Positions 35,049 to 44,464 of a stretch of DNA of 64,000 bases are shown here, one piece after another. The translations under genes and the position numbers were made by a program. Source of the DNA: an uncultured Propionibacteriaceae bacterium. Lineage in GTDB: Bacteria > Actinomycetota > Actinomycetes > Propionibacteriales > Propionibacteriaceae. The DNA is taken from assembly GCA_937926975.1 (NCBI GenBank), contig CALBCJ010000032.1, forward strand, positions 1 to 64,000. The letters are read 5' to 3'. The notes under the pieces were generated by a model. It had not been told where the DNA came from and did no database searches. It saw only the letters and a program-made list of their open reading frames with translations. The number at the start of each line of letters is the position of its first letter. The stretch's first letter is position 1.

Positions 35049-37397
35049 GTGCCCACGTCACACCTTGACCTGCCCCTCGCCCACGCCGGGAAGGTGCGCG
35101 AGCTGTACGCGACCGACCGCGACGACCAGCTCCTGCTGGTGGCGACCGACAGCATCTCGGCCTTCGACCGGGTGCTGCCGACACCGGTCCCCGACAAGGG
35201 GGCGGTGCTCACCCAGCTCAGCACCTCGTGGCTGGGCCAGCTCGCCGACGTCGTACCGAACCACCTCGTCAGCTCGCAGGTGCCACCACCTGTGGCCGGA
35301 CGGGCGGTGGTCGTGGAGCGCCTGGAGATGGTCCCGGTGGAGTGCGTGGTCCGCGGCTACCTGGCGGGGTCCGCCTGGAAGGAGTACCGCGAGACCGGGC
35401 TGGTCGCCGGGATGGAGCTGCCGCGCCAGCTGCTGCAGGGCGAGCGGCTGGAGCGGCCGCTGTTCACCCCCGCCCGCAAGGCGCCGCAGGGAGAGCACGA
35501 CGAGAGCATCACGTACGCCCAGCTGGCGCACAGCGTCGGGCCGGACCTGGCCCGCCAGCTCTGGCTGGCCTCCATGAAGCTGTACGTCCGGGCCGAGCGG
35601 ATCGCCCGCTCGCGGGGCCTGATCCTGGTGGACACCAAGTTCGAGTTCGGCCGTCGCGCCGACGGCACCCTGGTGCTGGCCGACGAGGTGCTGACGCCGG
35701 ACTCGTCGCGGTACTGGTCCGTGGCCGACTACCGGCCCGGGCAGGAGATGCCCGCCCTCGACAAGCAGCTGCTTCGGGACTGGCTGGCGACCGAGTCGGG
35801 ATGGGACCCCGACAGCGGGCAGCCGGCCCCCGAGCTGCCGGCGGCGCTGGTGGCGGCGCTGCGCGACCGCTACACCGACCTCTTCCGGCGCCTCACCGGG
35901 TACGACATGACCCCGGCCGAGCCGTGGGTAGCACGGGCCGCCGCAGGGCAGGCAGCGTCAGCAGCGCCACCGGCTGGCGCCAGTGCTGTCTCGGGCCAGC
36001 CGGGAGACGACCTGGCTGAGAGCGCGACCCCCGCCCCGGAGGCTCAAGGCGCCGGCGCCCACCTGGACCCGGCCCAGGGCGAGTTCGCGTCCGGGCCCGG
36101 CACCCAGGGCGGGCTCGTCCCTCCAGCCCCCGACCCGGCGCTGAGCGGTGCTGGCGCCCCGGACGAGACGCCCGGTGGACCGGGTGCTGGTGCGGTCGGA
36201 CCGCCTGTCGACCCGACCCTCGCGGACGAGCCGGCGACCGGCGGGCCGGAGCCAGCCACAAAGAGCGAGGCAGGCCCGCTGACCGGTGGTGCCGAGATCG
36301 AGCAGGCGCACGCGGAGGCCCGTGCGGCCGCCGACCTGCTGGACAACGACCTGACGGTGGGGCTGGGAGGCGGCGCCGCTGCCGGCCCAGGTGCCGAGAC
36401 GCTGCCGGCGCCGGCCGCCGGCGAGGCCATCAGCCAGGACCAGCTCGTCCCAGACCAGGTCGCAGGGACAGGCCAGGTAGCCCAGCAGGGCCCGGAGGCT
36501 GCCGGTGAGCCCCTGGGTGGACCCGAGGTCGGCGAGCCGGCCGCGTACGAGACGGCAGACGGCCCCCTGGAGGCTGTGACTCAGGAGGTGGTGAGAGCAG
36601 AGGGCCTGGAAGGGCTCATCGACGGTGAGCCCGCGGCGGCTGAGCCGGAGCCCGGGCCGGCCGCTGGCGCCGCCGAGCTGGAAGGCAGCCCAGGCCAGGG
36701 TGTGCCGACGAGTGGTGCCGCGGTCGCCGCGCCACCACCTGACGCCGACCTGGTGGCGGGCGCCGGGGCAGACGAGGACGCCGCGTACAGGGCCGCTGCG
36801 CTCCCGCCCGCCGAGGGCCTGGCGCCAACCGGTGAGGTCCTGCCCGTCGCGGCTGAGGCCCCAGCCACCGCGGAGGGTGCAGGCGAGCTGCCGGGAGCGG
36901 CCGGGGTGCCGGTGGTCGGGCCGGGAGCGGCCGAGGAGCCGGCGGGTGCTGAAGCGGCGGCTGGAGCGGACGTGGCTGAGGCTGCTGGGGCGGACCATCC
37001 GTACCAGGTGGCGGCCGGACCGGCGGGTGCTGAGGGCTCGGTGGCAGACGAGACCAGGACGGGTCCGGCCGAGCCGGACGCCCGCTACGACCACCGCGCC
37101 ACGCAGGAGGCGGGGGTCGCCCACGACAGCAGCGGACCGACCACGACCCTCGTGGTCGAGGTGATGCCGAAGCCCGAGATCCTCGACCCGCAGGGCAAGG
37201 CCGTCACCGGGGCCCTGCGCCGGCTGGGGTTCGGCGGGCTGTCGGTCCGGCAGGGCAAGCGCTTCGAGGTCGTGGTCGACGGCGAGCTGAGCGACGACCT
37301 TCTCCAGCAGGTACGGCAGGCGGCTGAGACCCTGCTCGCGAACACCGTGATCGAGGACTTCAGGGTCGTCGTGCCCGAGGAGCAGGGGCAGGCATGA
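35049..37397 (+). CDS. purC: Fusion of SAICAR synthetase (PurC) and PurS through a long disordered linker
   Basis: 782 aa in one open frame. Residues 1-290 are a complete PurC (GKVRELY, SISAFDRVLPT, VVRGYLAGSAWKEY, LVDTKFEFG). Residues 698-782 are a full PurS (VVEVMPKPEILDPQGKAV, RQGKRFEVVVDGE), the small subunit that joins PurL and PurQ. About 400 residues between are made of Ala, Gly, Pro and Glu, with one Lys and no Met, Cys or Trp, so an internal ATG start for PurS is absent before its first strand. GTG 35049 follows TAGACT by six bases. Its stop overlaps purQ by four bases. No separate purS is seen in the window. Confidence 0.93.
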   Translation: MPTSHLDLPLAHAGKVRELYATDRDDQLLLVATDSISAFDRVLPTPVPDKGAVLTQLSTSWLGQLADVVPNHLVSSQVPPPVAGRAVVVERLEMVPVECVVRGYLAGSAWKEYRETGLVAGMELPRQLLQGERLERPLFTPARKAPQGEHDESITYAQLAHSVGPDLARQLWLASMKLYVRAERIARSRGLILVDTKFEFGRRADGTLVLADEVLTPDSSRYWSVADYRPGQEMPALDKQLLRDWLATESGWDPDSGQPAPELPAALVAALRDRYTDLFRRLTGYDMTPAEPWVARAAAGQAASAAPPAGASAVSGQPGDDLAESATPAPEAQGAGAHLDPAQGEFASGPGTQGGLVPPAPDPALSGAGAPDETPGGPGAGAVGPPVDPTLADEPATGGPEPATKSEAGPLTGGAEIEQAHAEARAAADLLDNDLTVGLGGGAAAGPGAETLPAPAAGEAISQDQLVPDQVAGTGQVAQQGPEAAGEPLGGPEVGEPAAYETADGPLEAVTQEVVRAEGLEGLIDGEPAAAEPEPGPAAGAAELEGSPGQGVPTSGAAVAAPPPDADLVAGAGADEDAAYRAAALPPAEGLAPTGEVLPVAAEAPATAEGAGELPGAAGVPVVGPGAAEEPAGAEAAAGADVAEAAGADHPYQVAAGPAGAEGSVADETRTGPAEPDARYDHRATQEAGVAHDSSGPTTTLVVEVMPKPEILDPQGKAVTGALRRLGFGGLSVRQGKRFEVVVDGELSDDLLQQVRQAAETLLANTVIEDFRVVVPEEQGQA

Positions 37398-38065
37398 AGG
37401 TCGGGGTCGTCACCTTCCCCGGGTCCCTCGACGACCAGGACGCGCGGCGCGCGGTCCGGCTGACGGGGGCCGAGGCGGTGCCGCTGTGGCACGCCTCCGA
37501 CTCTCTGCACGGGGTGGACGCCGTGATCCTGCCGGGCGGCTTCACGTACGGGGACTACCTGCGCTGCGGCGCGATCGCCCGGTTTGCCCCGGTGATGACC
37601 GCGGTGGTCGAGGCCGCCGAGCAGGGACTGCCGGTGCTGGGGATCTGCAACGGCTTCCAGGTGCTCTGCGAGGCCCACCTGCTGCCGGGGGCGCTGACCC
37701 GCAACGTGGGGCGGACCTTCATCTGCCGCGAGCAGCGGCTGCGGGTCGAGACCCGCGACACGGTCTGGACCAACCAGTTCGGCCGGGGCGAGGAGATCAC
37801 CATCGTCCTGAAGAACGGCGAGGGCTCCTACCAGGCCTCCGCCGAGACCCTGCGCCAGCTGGAGGAGCAGGACCAGGTGGTCATCCGCTACCTGGGCAAC
37901 CCGAACGGCTCCGCCCACGACATCGCCGGCATCACGAATGCCCGGGGCAATGTCGTCGGGCTGATGCCGCACCCGGAGCACAGCATTGAGGAGCTGACCG
38001 GGCCAAGCCTCGACGGGCGGCGCTTCTTCGAGTCCCTGTACGCCTTCCTCGCGGTCGCTCGCTAA
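37394..38065 (+). CDS. purQ: FGAM synthase glutaminase subunit
   Basis: 223 aa. A class I glutamine amidotransferase that feeds ammonia to PurL. The nucleophile elbow GICNGFQ (Cys near residue 87) and PHPEHSIEE near 196-204, holding the catalytic His and Glu, are intact. The ATG overlaps the stop of the PurC-PurS gene, so its output is coupled to that of PurS, its partner in the complex. Confidence 0.98.
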   Translation: MKVGVVTFPGSLDDQDARRAVRLTGAEAVPLWHASDSLHGVDAVILPGGFTYGDYLRCGAIARFAPVMTAVVEAAEQGLPVLGICNGFQVLCEAHLLPGALTRNVGRTFICREQRLRVETRDTVWTNQFGRGEEITIVLKNGEGSYQASAETLRQLEEQDQVVIRYLGNPNGSAHDIAGITNARGNVVGLMPHPEHSIEELTGPSLDGRRFFESLYAFLAVAR

Positions 38066-38410
38066 GACCGGGCGGCGAGGACCAGCACCCAGAGCTCGCC
38101 TCGCCCGGTGGGAGGCTCTGGCCCAGGAGCAGGCCAGACCCGAAGCCTGGGAGCCCTCCGGGGCGGCCGGGGGAGGCGCCCCTGCCTGAGAGCCCTCGGC
38201 GAGTCGCGTGAGCCTGGCGGGTCTGCCCGTGAGACGCCGACCGCCGCCCCGCCGACCTCCCAGCCCGGGCGATCTCTTTCTGGCAAGGGAAGACGGAAGA
38301 TCACTGACCCGAGGTCAGAGCACTGGATGAGGTGTCGCTCACCTTCAACTTGACATGCTCCGAATTCCTGAGAAGATCTCAGCGTCCAGGTACGTGGAGG
38401 TTGGGGATCC
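38066..38410. other. Noncoding spacer with likely promoter
   Basis: 345 bases with no convincing gene. TTGACA at 38349-38354 could be a -35 element for the secreted protein that follows; no clean -10 is seen. A short inverted repeat CTGACC-CGA-GGTCAG lies at 38304-38318. Confidence 0.4.
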
Positions 38411-39268
38411 GTGGTGACAAAGCGCCTGCTGGGTGTCGTGCTCGTGGCCCTGCTGGTGCTGGGTATCGCCACCCTGCCCCCGAGCGCCAAGGCTGAGGAG
38501 TCCGGGAAGGTGATCATCCCGGCGCCGTGCCCGCTGACGAAGCCGTACAACGCGAAGGCCTCGATGAGCGAGCTGCGCGACGGGATCGCCGAGAACTGGG
38601 GGTTCCGGATGGTTGGCTCCATGTGGACCGACTCCAGCTACCGGCCGCTGGTGAAGACGATCTGGCAGACCCTGGACGCGATCAGCTGCACCCCGTACCT
38701 GACCACCCTCATGAAGACCATGAACGGCCAGCTGACCCTGAACGCGACCTCGATCCCGGGGTGGCCGGCCGGCGACTACGGGCTCACCATGGGCGGCGCG
38801 GTCAGCCTCGACTTCCCGCAGCTGCTGACCTCGTACCAGTCTGACCCGGGCCACGTCTCGCGCCTGTTCGTGCACGAGCTGACCCACGCCTACACCTCGA
38901 ACCGGTTCTCCAACCCCGAGTACTGGACCGAGTTCAGCAAGATCTACGGCAAGCTGGGCAAGTTCGGCGGCTACGGCGACGACCAGTCCGAGGCCTTCAG
39001 CGAGGTCATCGGCTTCTACGTGGCCCGCTGCGCGGAGCACAACCCCTACACGCCACGCGAGGCGGCGTACTACGAGTACGCCAAGAAGATCTTCGGTGGC
39101 AAGGAGTTCGGGCCGGCGCTGGGCAAGCCGCTGGTCTGCGACGCCAAGAAGCTCGCCGAGCAGACCGCCGCCGAGGAGGCCGCCCGGTACGCCGAGTCCC
39201 GGGCCGTCGCTGAGCAGGTGGCGGCGCAGCGTGAGGCCGTCCGGGCCCAGATCGAGAAGCACAGCTGA
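38411..39268 (+). CDS. Secreted zincin-like putative metallopeptidase
   Basis: 285 aa. A signal peptide (about 1-29, ending PSAKA) leads to an extracytoplasmic domain with HELTHAY near residues 156-162 (HExxH) and a downstream SEAFSEV that could give the third metal ligand. Four Cys suggest disulfides. The C-terminal ~45 residues form an Ala/Glu/Arg-rich helix. The family is not identified; the motif alone supports a zinc peptidase. GGAGG lies 11 bases before the GTG, a rather long spacing. Confidence 0.65.
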   Translation: MVTKRLLGVVLVALLVLGIATLPPSAKAEESGKVIIPAPCPLTKPYNAKASMSELRDGIAENWGFRMVGSMWTDSSYRPLVKTIWQTLDAISCTPYLTTLMKTMNGQLTLNATSIPGWPAGDYGLTMGGAVSLDFPQLLTSYQSDPGHVSRLFVHELTHAYTSNRFSNPEYWTEFSKIYGKLGKFGGYGDDQSEAFSEVIGFYVARCAEHNPYTPREAAYYEYAKKIFGGKEFGPALGKPLVCDAKKLAEQTAAEEAARYAESRAVAEQVAAQREAVRAQIEKHS

Positions 39269-39275
39269 TGGTGCG

Positions 39276-39950
39276 TCACCGCTGCGCCTGACCGCCCGGG
39301 CTCGGGTTCGCCTGGGCTCCGCGGCCGTCACCACAGCTAAGCTCCACCAAGCAGCAGCCGGGGCGGACGAGGGGCCGCAGGCGGGCACGTCCGCCGACCT
39401 TTTCCAGCGCCCCGTCCAGCAGGCCCTGGTGCAGGCTGCACAGCGCCCGCAGGTCGGGGTCGGTGTGGGCCAGCGGGCAGCCCCAGAGCTCGACCGGGTC
39501 CTCGCCCCGAGGCTCGTACCCGAGCCGCTCCAGCACCTGCCAGAGGACTTCCTGAGGTCCACCGGAGCAGCCCTGGGCCAGGGTCCGGCCCCAGTACCGC
39601 CCGATCGCTGCCGCCTGGTCGAGGCGGCCACTCTCGGACAGGTAGCCCAGCACCATCAGAGCGAGCTGGCGGTGGTCGGTGTCGGGGCCGTCGAGGGCCC
39701 GCCGTCCGGCCGGGGTGATCGCGTACACGTGAGGCGGGCGTCCCTGCCCAGCCGGCGGGCTCGGGGCCACCGTCACCAGGGCCAGGCGGGCCAGAGCCTC
39801 CAGGTGCTGCCGGGTGGCATTGGGATGGCCCCCCAAGGTCGCGGCCAGCAGCGAGAGGGGCGCCGGGGAGAGATCAGCGAGAAGCAGCAGCACCCGGCGC
39901 TGGGCGGGCGTCACCGGCGGGACCGCCGCAGCCGAGGGAGCGTCTGGCAC
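39276..39950 (-). CDS. Winged-helix transcriptional regulator with cysteine-rich C-terminus
   Basis: 224 aa. The N-terminal third is an ArsR-like winged helix (TPAQRRVLLLLADL, then ATRQHLEALARLALV, wing GRPPHVYAIT). The C-terminal part has CPLAHTDPDLRALC (C-x12-C) and a later CC pair, reminiscent of SufR-type iron-sulfur regulators but without their complete four-Cys spacing. GTG 39950 is chosen because AAGGAGG precedes it; an ATG at 39968 is the alternative. Divergent from purL, though a link to purine genes is not evident. Confidence 0.72.
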   Translation of the reverse strand: MPDAPSAAAVPPVTPAQRRVLLLLADLSPAPLSLLAATLGGHPNATRQHLEALARLALVTVAPSPPAGQGRPPHVYAITPAGRRALDGPDTDHRQLALMVLGYLSESGRLDQAAAIGRYWGRTLAQGCSGGPQEVLWQVLERLGYEPRGEDPVELWGCPLAHTDPDLRALCSLHQGLLDGALEKVGGRARLRPLVRPGCCLVELSCGDGRGAQANPSPGGQAQR

Positions 39951-40094
39951 GGCCCTCCTTGATGACATGTCGGCACCTGGCCCCGAACCCTACCCGGTGA
40001 TGGTGACCTGCGCGCCTCGGCACGGCGGAGGGTCAGGCACAGCCCGCCGCGGCGCAGACCGCGGCCATGAGACGCAGCCGGTAGCGTAGCCCCC

Positions 40095-42362
40095 GTGACG
40101 ACTGACACCGTGGCCCGCGCCGCCGAGACCCCCGAGCTGGAGCAGCCCTGGGCAGCGCTCGGGCTCAAGGAGGACGAGTACCAGCGGATCCGCGGCATCC
40201 TCAACCGTCGACCTACCGCCTGCGAGCTGGCGATGTACTCGGTGATGTGGAGCGAGCACTGCTCGTACAAGTCGAGCAAGGTGCACCTGCGGCTCTTCTC
40301 CCAGATCCCGCAGCAGACCCCGCGCGGGCCGCTGCTGGCCGGGATCGGCGAGAACGCCGGCGTGGTGGACATCGGCAACGGCTGGGCGGTGACCTTCAAG
40401 ATCGAGTCTCACAACCACCCCAGCTACGTCGAGCCGTACCAGGGCGCGGCGACCGGGGTCGGCGGGATCGTGCGCGACATCCTCGCCATGGGCGCCCGGC
40501 CGGTCGGGGTGATGGACTCGCTGCGGTTCGGTCCGCTGGACGCGCCAGACACGGCTCGGGTGCTGCCCGGGGTAGTCGCCGGGGTCGGCGGGTACGGCAA
40601 CTGCCTGGGCCTGCCGAACATCGGCGGCGAGGTGGTCTTCGACGCCTCGTACGCGGGAAACCCCCTGGTCAACGCGCTCTGCGTCGGGGTGCTGCGGCAC
40701 GAGGACCTGCACCTGGCGCACGCCTGCGGAGTCGGCAGCAAGGTGATCCTGTACGGGGCGGCGACCGGCGGTGACGGGATCGGCGGCGCCTCGATCCTGG
40801 CGTCGGAGACCTTCGACACCGGTGGCGCTACCAAGCGGCCCGCGGTGCAGGTCGGTGACCCCTTCCTGGAGAAGCTGCTGATCGACTGCACCCTGGAGCT
40901 CTTCTCGACCGGGATCATCACCGGGATCCAGGACTTCGGCGCCGCCGGGCTGTCCTGCGCCACCTCCGAGCTGGCGTCGGCCGGCGACGGCGGGATGCAC
41001 GTGGTGCTGGACTCGGTGCCGCTGCGCGACACCACCTTGACGCCCGAAGAGATCCTGATGAGTGAGTCTCAGGAGCGGATGATGGCCGTGGTCCGGTCCG
41101 AGGACGTGGACCAGTTCCTCAGCATCTGCGCCACGTGGGACGTGCTGGCGACCGTGGTCGGCGAGGTCACCGACACTGGTCGGCTCCAGATCGACTGGCA
41201 CGGCGAGCGGGTGGTGGACGTCGACCCGCGCACCGTCGCCCACGAGGGCCCGGTGTACGAGCGGCCGTACGCCCGCCCGTACTGGATCGACGAGGTGATG
41301 TCGCGCCGCGCCGAGGACCTGCCGCGGCCGGTCACCAGCGACGAGCTGCGCGAGACCCTGATGCGGCTGGTCGCCTCGCCGAACCTGTGCGACAAGTCGT
41401 GGGTCACCGACCAGTACGACCGGTTCGTCCGCGGGAGCTCAGTGCTGGCCCAGCCGGAGGACGCCGGGATGCTGCGGATCGACGAGGAGACCGGGCTCGG
41501 GATCGCCCTGGCGACTGACTGCAACGCCCGCTACGCCTTCCTCAACCCGTACCTGGGAGCGCAGCTGGCGCTGCTGGAGGCGTACCGCAACGTCGCGATC
41601 ACCGGCGCCGAGCCGGTCGCAGTGACCGACTGCCTGAACTTCGGCTCCCCGGAGGACCCGAGTGTGCTGTGGCAGTTCCGGGAGACGGTCCTGGGGCTGG
41701 TCGACGCCTGCACCCAGCTCGGGGTCCCGGTGACCGGCGGGAACGTCTCGTTCTACAACCAGACCGGTGACCAGGCGATCCTGCCGACCCCGACCGTGGG
41801 AGTGCTCGGGGTGATCGACCAGGTCGAGCGGCGCACCAGCTCCGGCTTCCGCAGCCCGGGTGACCAGGTCCTCCTGGTCGGGGAGACCCGCGAGGAGCTG
41901 TCCGGGTCGGCCTGGGCCGATGTGGTCCACGACCACCACCTGGGCGGCTTCCCGCCGCACGTCGACCTGGAGGCGCACCGGCGGCTGGCGCAGCTGTTTG
42001 TGGAGGCCTCGAAGCAGCGGCTGCTGTCGAGTGCCCACGACCTGTCTGAGGGTGGTCTGGCGATGGCGCTGGTGGAGTCGGCGCTGCGCTACAACCGGGG
42101 GGTGCTGGTCGGGCTGCCCGACGGTGACCCGTTCCTGGCGCTGTTCTCCGAGTCAGCCGGGCGGGTCCTGGTCTCGCTGCCGCCGGACCAGGTCCCGGCC
42201 TTCACCGCGCTCTGTGAGCAGCACCAGCTGCCGTGGACCGTTCTGGGTGAGGTGACCGAGCAGCCCGAGCTGACGGTGGCGGGGCAGCTCAGCATCCCGC
42301 TGGATGAGATCCGAACCGCCTGGCAGGCGCCGATCCCGGCCGCGCTGGGCCAGCACGGCTGA
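40095..42362 (+). CDS. purL: FGAM synthase large subunit
   Basis: 755 aa, the small bacterial PurL type that needs PurS and PurQ as partners. Motifs HCSYKSSKVHL and FKIESHNHPS, MGARPVGVMDSL (ATP site) and the second-half TDCLNFGSPEDP are intact. It converts FGAR to FGAM with ammonia channelled from PurQ. GTG 40095 lies seven bases after TAGCGT, another leaderless start. The gene is about 2 kb away from purQ and has its own promoter. Confidence 0.98.
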   Translation: MTTDTVARAAETPELEQPWAALGLKEDEYQRIRGILNRRPTACELAMYSVMWSEHCSYKSSKVHLRLFSQIPQQTPRGPLLAGIGENAGVVDIGNGWAVTFKIESHNHPSYVEPYQGAATGVGGIVRDILAMGARPVGVMDSLRFGPLDAPDTARVLPGVVAGVGGYGNCLGLPNIGGEVVFDASYAGNPLVNALCVGVLRHEDLHLAHACGVGSKVILYGAATGGDGIGGASILASETFDTGGATKRPAVQVGDPFLEKLLIDCTLELFSTGIITGIQDFGAAGLSCATSELASAGDGGMHVVLDSVPLRDTTLTPEEILMSESQERMMAVVRSEDVDQFLSICATWDVLATVVGEVTDTGRLQIDWHGERVVDVDPRTVAHEGPVYERPYARPYWIDEVMSRRAEDLPRPVTSDELRETLMRLVASPNLCDKSWVTDQYDRFVRGSSVLAQPEDAGMLRIDEETGLGIALATDCNARYAFLNPYLGAQLALLEAYRNVAITGAEPVAVTDCLNFGSPEDPSVLWQFRETVLGLVDACTQLGVPVTGGNVSFYNQTGDQAILPTPTVGVLGVIDQVERRTSSGFRSPGDQVLLVGETREELSGSAWADVVHDHHLGGFPPHVDLEAHRRLAQLFVEASKQRLLSSAHDLSEGGLAMALVESALRYNRGVLVGLPDGDPFLALFSESAGRVLVSLPPDQVPAFTALCEQHQLPWTVLGEVTEQPELTVAGQLSIPLDEIRTAWQAPIPAALGQHG

Positions 42363-42470
42363 CGTCGGCTCGGGCCCTGGCCGCAGGTCTGCGGACGACC
42401 AGGCTCGGGGCCACGCTGAACGAGCGTCGGTGAGAACGAGCGTCGGTGAGGTCGGAGGCCTCGCTGAGAG

Positions 42471-43226
42471 TCAGGTCCAGACCCAGCTCGCGACCAGCTG
42501 GTCGAACCCCTGGGCGGCGGTCTCGGCGTCGGCTGGCTGAGACTCGGCGATCACGATGAAGACCCGATCCTCGTGAGCGACACAGCGCATCATCTGGACC
42601 CGGGTCTTCCCTTCCATCCGGAACCCAGGAAAGTCCTCGCCCGACGGAAACGACGCGGCCGGCAGCGGCGAGACCGTGCCCTCGGACCAGATGGCCGCCG
42701 AGCGAGCCTGCTTGTCGCAGAACGAGACCGGCGGGTTGCTGCTCACCCACGAGTAGACGATGATCTTGCTCTTGGTCTCAGAGTGGACCGCCCTGAGCAG
42801 GCTGCTGGGGTCGGATTCAAAGCTCCATCCGTCGGGCGGGGAGGCCGAGAACCCGGCCGAGACAGTGCTCGGCGCGGCGGTCGGGCGACGGACGGTCGAC
42901 GTTGGGCTGGGGCTGTTCTGGGACACGGGGGTGGTCGTGGGCCAGCGCACCAGCATCGTGACCACGATCCCGACCAGGACGACTGTGAGGGCGACCAGAC
43001 TGACGGTGATGCTCAGGCGGAGCTGTCGTGGCTTCGGCGGGGCGGCGTAGCCGGTGGCGGTGTCTGCTTCGTACGGGCGCAGCGGAGGGGTTGGCGGGTT
43101 GGACCCGCTGGGGCCGACATAGGTGCTGGGGGACTGGTGCTCCGGGCCGCGACTGCTGTCGAGGTACGGGCCCTGTGGTGGCGTGCCGGTACCCGGCGGA
43201 AGCGGGGCATCTGGCTGGTGGCTCAT
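42471..43226 (-). CDS. Membrane-anchored extracytoplasmic protein, tandem paralogue C
   Basis: 251 aa. A Pro-rich cytoplasmic tail with SPSTYVGPSGSNPPTPPLRPY, one transmembrane helix (about 72-93), a Ser/Thr/Pro stalk, then a domain with SPPDGWSF, IIVYSW, FCDKQ, FPGFRM, RCVAHEDRVF and ASWVW. The same landmarks occur in the two genes upstream on the same strand. Two Cys (in FCD and RCVAH) are conserved in all three and may form a disulfide. Function unknown. Confidence 0.72.
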   Translation of the reverse strand: MSHQPDAPLPPGTGTPPQGPYLDSSRGPEHQSPSTYVGPSGSNPPTPPLRPYEADTATGYAAPPKPRQLRLSITVSLVALTVVLVGIVVTMLVRWPTTTPVSQNSPSPTSTVRRPTAAPSTVSAGFSASPPDGWSFESDPSSLLRAVHSETKSKIIVYSWVSSNPPVSFCDKQARSAAIWSEGTVSPLPAASFPSGEDFPGFRMEGKTRVQMMRCVAHEDRVFIVIAESQPADAETAAQGFDQLVASWVWT

Positions 43227-43301
43227 GCTGCCTTCCTCAACGGTCCTGGTCAGGCAACCGCGCGAGGCGCGGTCCCGACGGTCTGTGTCGGTCGGGCCGG
43301 C

Positions 43302-44375
43302 TCATGCCCAGGACCAGCTGGCCACTACCTGGTCATAGGCCTGAGAGACGGCATCGGCGTCCTCCGGGCGGGCCTCCGACTGGATGTTGTAGACCCGCCC
43401 GCCGTGGGCGAGGCAGCGATTCAGCTGGACGCTGGACGGGCTGTCCAGCCGGAAGCCAGGGAAGGGCTCGCCGGTCGTGAACGGCACCTCGGGCAGGGCC
43501 GTGATCGTGCCCTCGGTCCAGATCTGTGTCGCGCGGGTCTGCCTGTCGCAGAAGTCGATCGGCGGGCCGTCGGACTTCCACGAGTAGACGGTGATCTTGT
43601 TGTAGTTCCCGTCGATCAGCTTGACGTTGTTCCCGGCGCCCGTGTTGGGGTGGTAGCCCCAGCCGGGGGGCGGGGTGATCGAGAAGCCAGCGTCCGCGAT
43701 CGTGGTGGGTCCGCCCTGGCTCACCTTCGTGGCCGGTGCCCTGGCCGCCGAGGACGACCGGGCCTTGGAGGCAGCGGCCGACGTGCTGGCCTGAGCGGAC
43801 GGGCTGGCCTGGGGTGCGGGCGCCGTCGCTGAGGCCGAGGGCCAGCGCACCAGCATCGCGACCACGATCCCGATCAGGACGACGTTGAGAGCGAGGGCGA
43901 CCAGGCCGACGGTGGTGCTCAGGTGGACCCGTCGTGGCTTCGACGGGGTGACGTACCCCGTGGCGGTGTCTGCTCCGTACGGGCGCAGGGGAGGGGTTGG
44001 CGGGTTGGACCCGCTGGGGCCGACATAGGTGCTGGGGGACTGGTACTCCAGGCCGTGACCGCTGTCGAGGTACGGCCCAGACGAGGCACTGCGTCCACCG
44101 GGGCTCAGCGGCTCGGCTGGCTCGCTGGGGCCCTGCCCACCCGAGGTCAGTGGCCGGGCCGAGTCGCTGGAGCCCTGCCCGCCCGGAGCCGGCTCGCCCT
44201 GGCCGGGCGCCTGCTGGCCGGCCGGTGGGGGAGCCGCCGCCGAAAAGCGGTCGGGCTTGACGACAGTCGCGTCACGTCCAGGAGCGCTGGTCGGGCTCTG
44301 AGCGTCGGCCGCCCACGGAACCCCGCTACTCGATGGCGCTGCGTCCCGGGGTGAGTCACTTGGCTGCTGGTTCAT
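43302..44375 (-). CDS. Membrane-anchored extracytoplasmic protein, tandem paralogue B
   Basis: 357 aa from the ATG at 44375, with GGGAGG upstream. The tail is longer than in its paralogues (about 170 residues, Gly/Pro/Gln-rich, with the same YVGPSGSNPPTPPLRPYG block), followed by one transmembrane helix (about 175-197), a Ser/Ala stalk and the shared domain with PPPGWGY, ITVYSW, FCDRQ, FPGFRL and RCLAHGGRV. The near-identical tail segment in copies B and C points to recent duplication or conversion. Confidence 0.72.
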   Translation of the reverse strand: MNQQPSDSPRDAAPSSSGVPWAADAQSPTSAPGRDATVVKPDRFSAAAPPPAGQQAPGQGEPAPGGQGSSDSARPLTSGGQGPSEPAEPLSPGGRSASSGPYLDSGHGLEYQSPSTYVGPSGSNPPTPPLRPYGADTATGYVTPSKPRRVHLSTTVGLVALALNVVLIGIVVAMLVRWPSASATAPAPQASPSAQASTSAAASKARSSSAARAPATKVSQGGPTTIADAGFSITPPPGWGYHPNTGAGNNVKLIDGNYNKITVYSWKSDGPPIDFCDRQTRATQIWTEGTITALPEVPFTTGEPFPGFRLDSPSSVQLNRCLAHGGRVYNIQSEARPEDADAVSQAYDQVVASWSWA

Positions 44376-44464
44376 GCTGCCTCCCGCGAGCAGTCTAGGC
44401 ACGGTCAGGTCAACACGGAAACCGCGTTCAGGCAGCGTCCTGCGGGCAGGCTCGGGGTCGTGCC

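Noticed and set aside
39276..39950. SufR regulator of iron-sulfur assembly
   Set aside because: The C-x12-C pair is present, but the full four-cysteine spacing and adjacent suf genes are missing.
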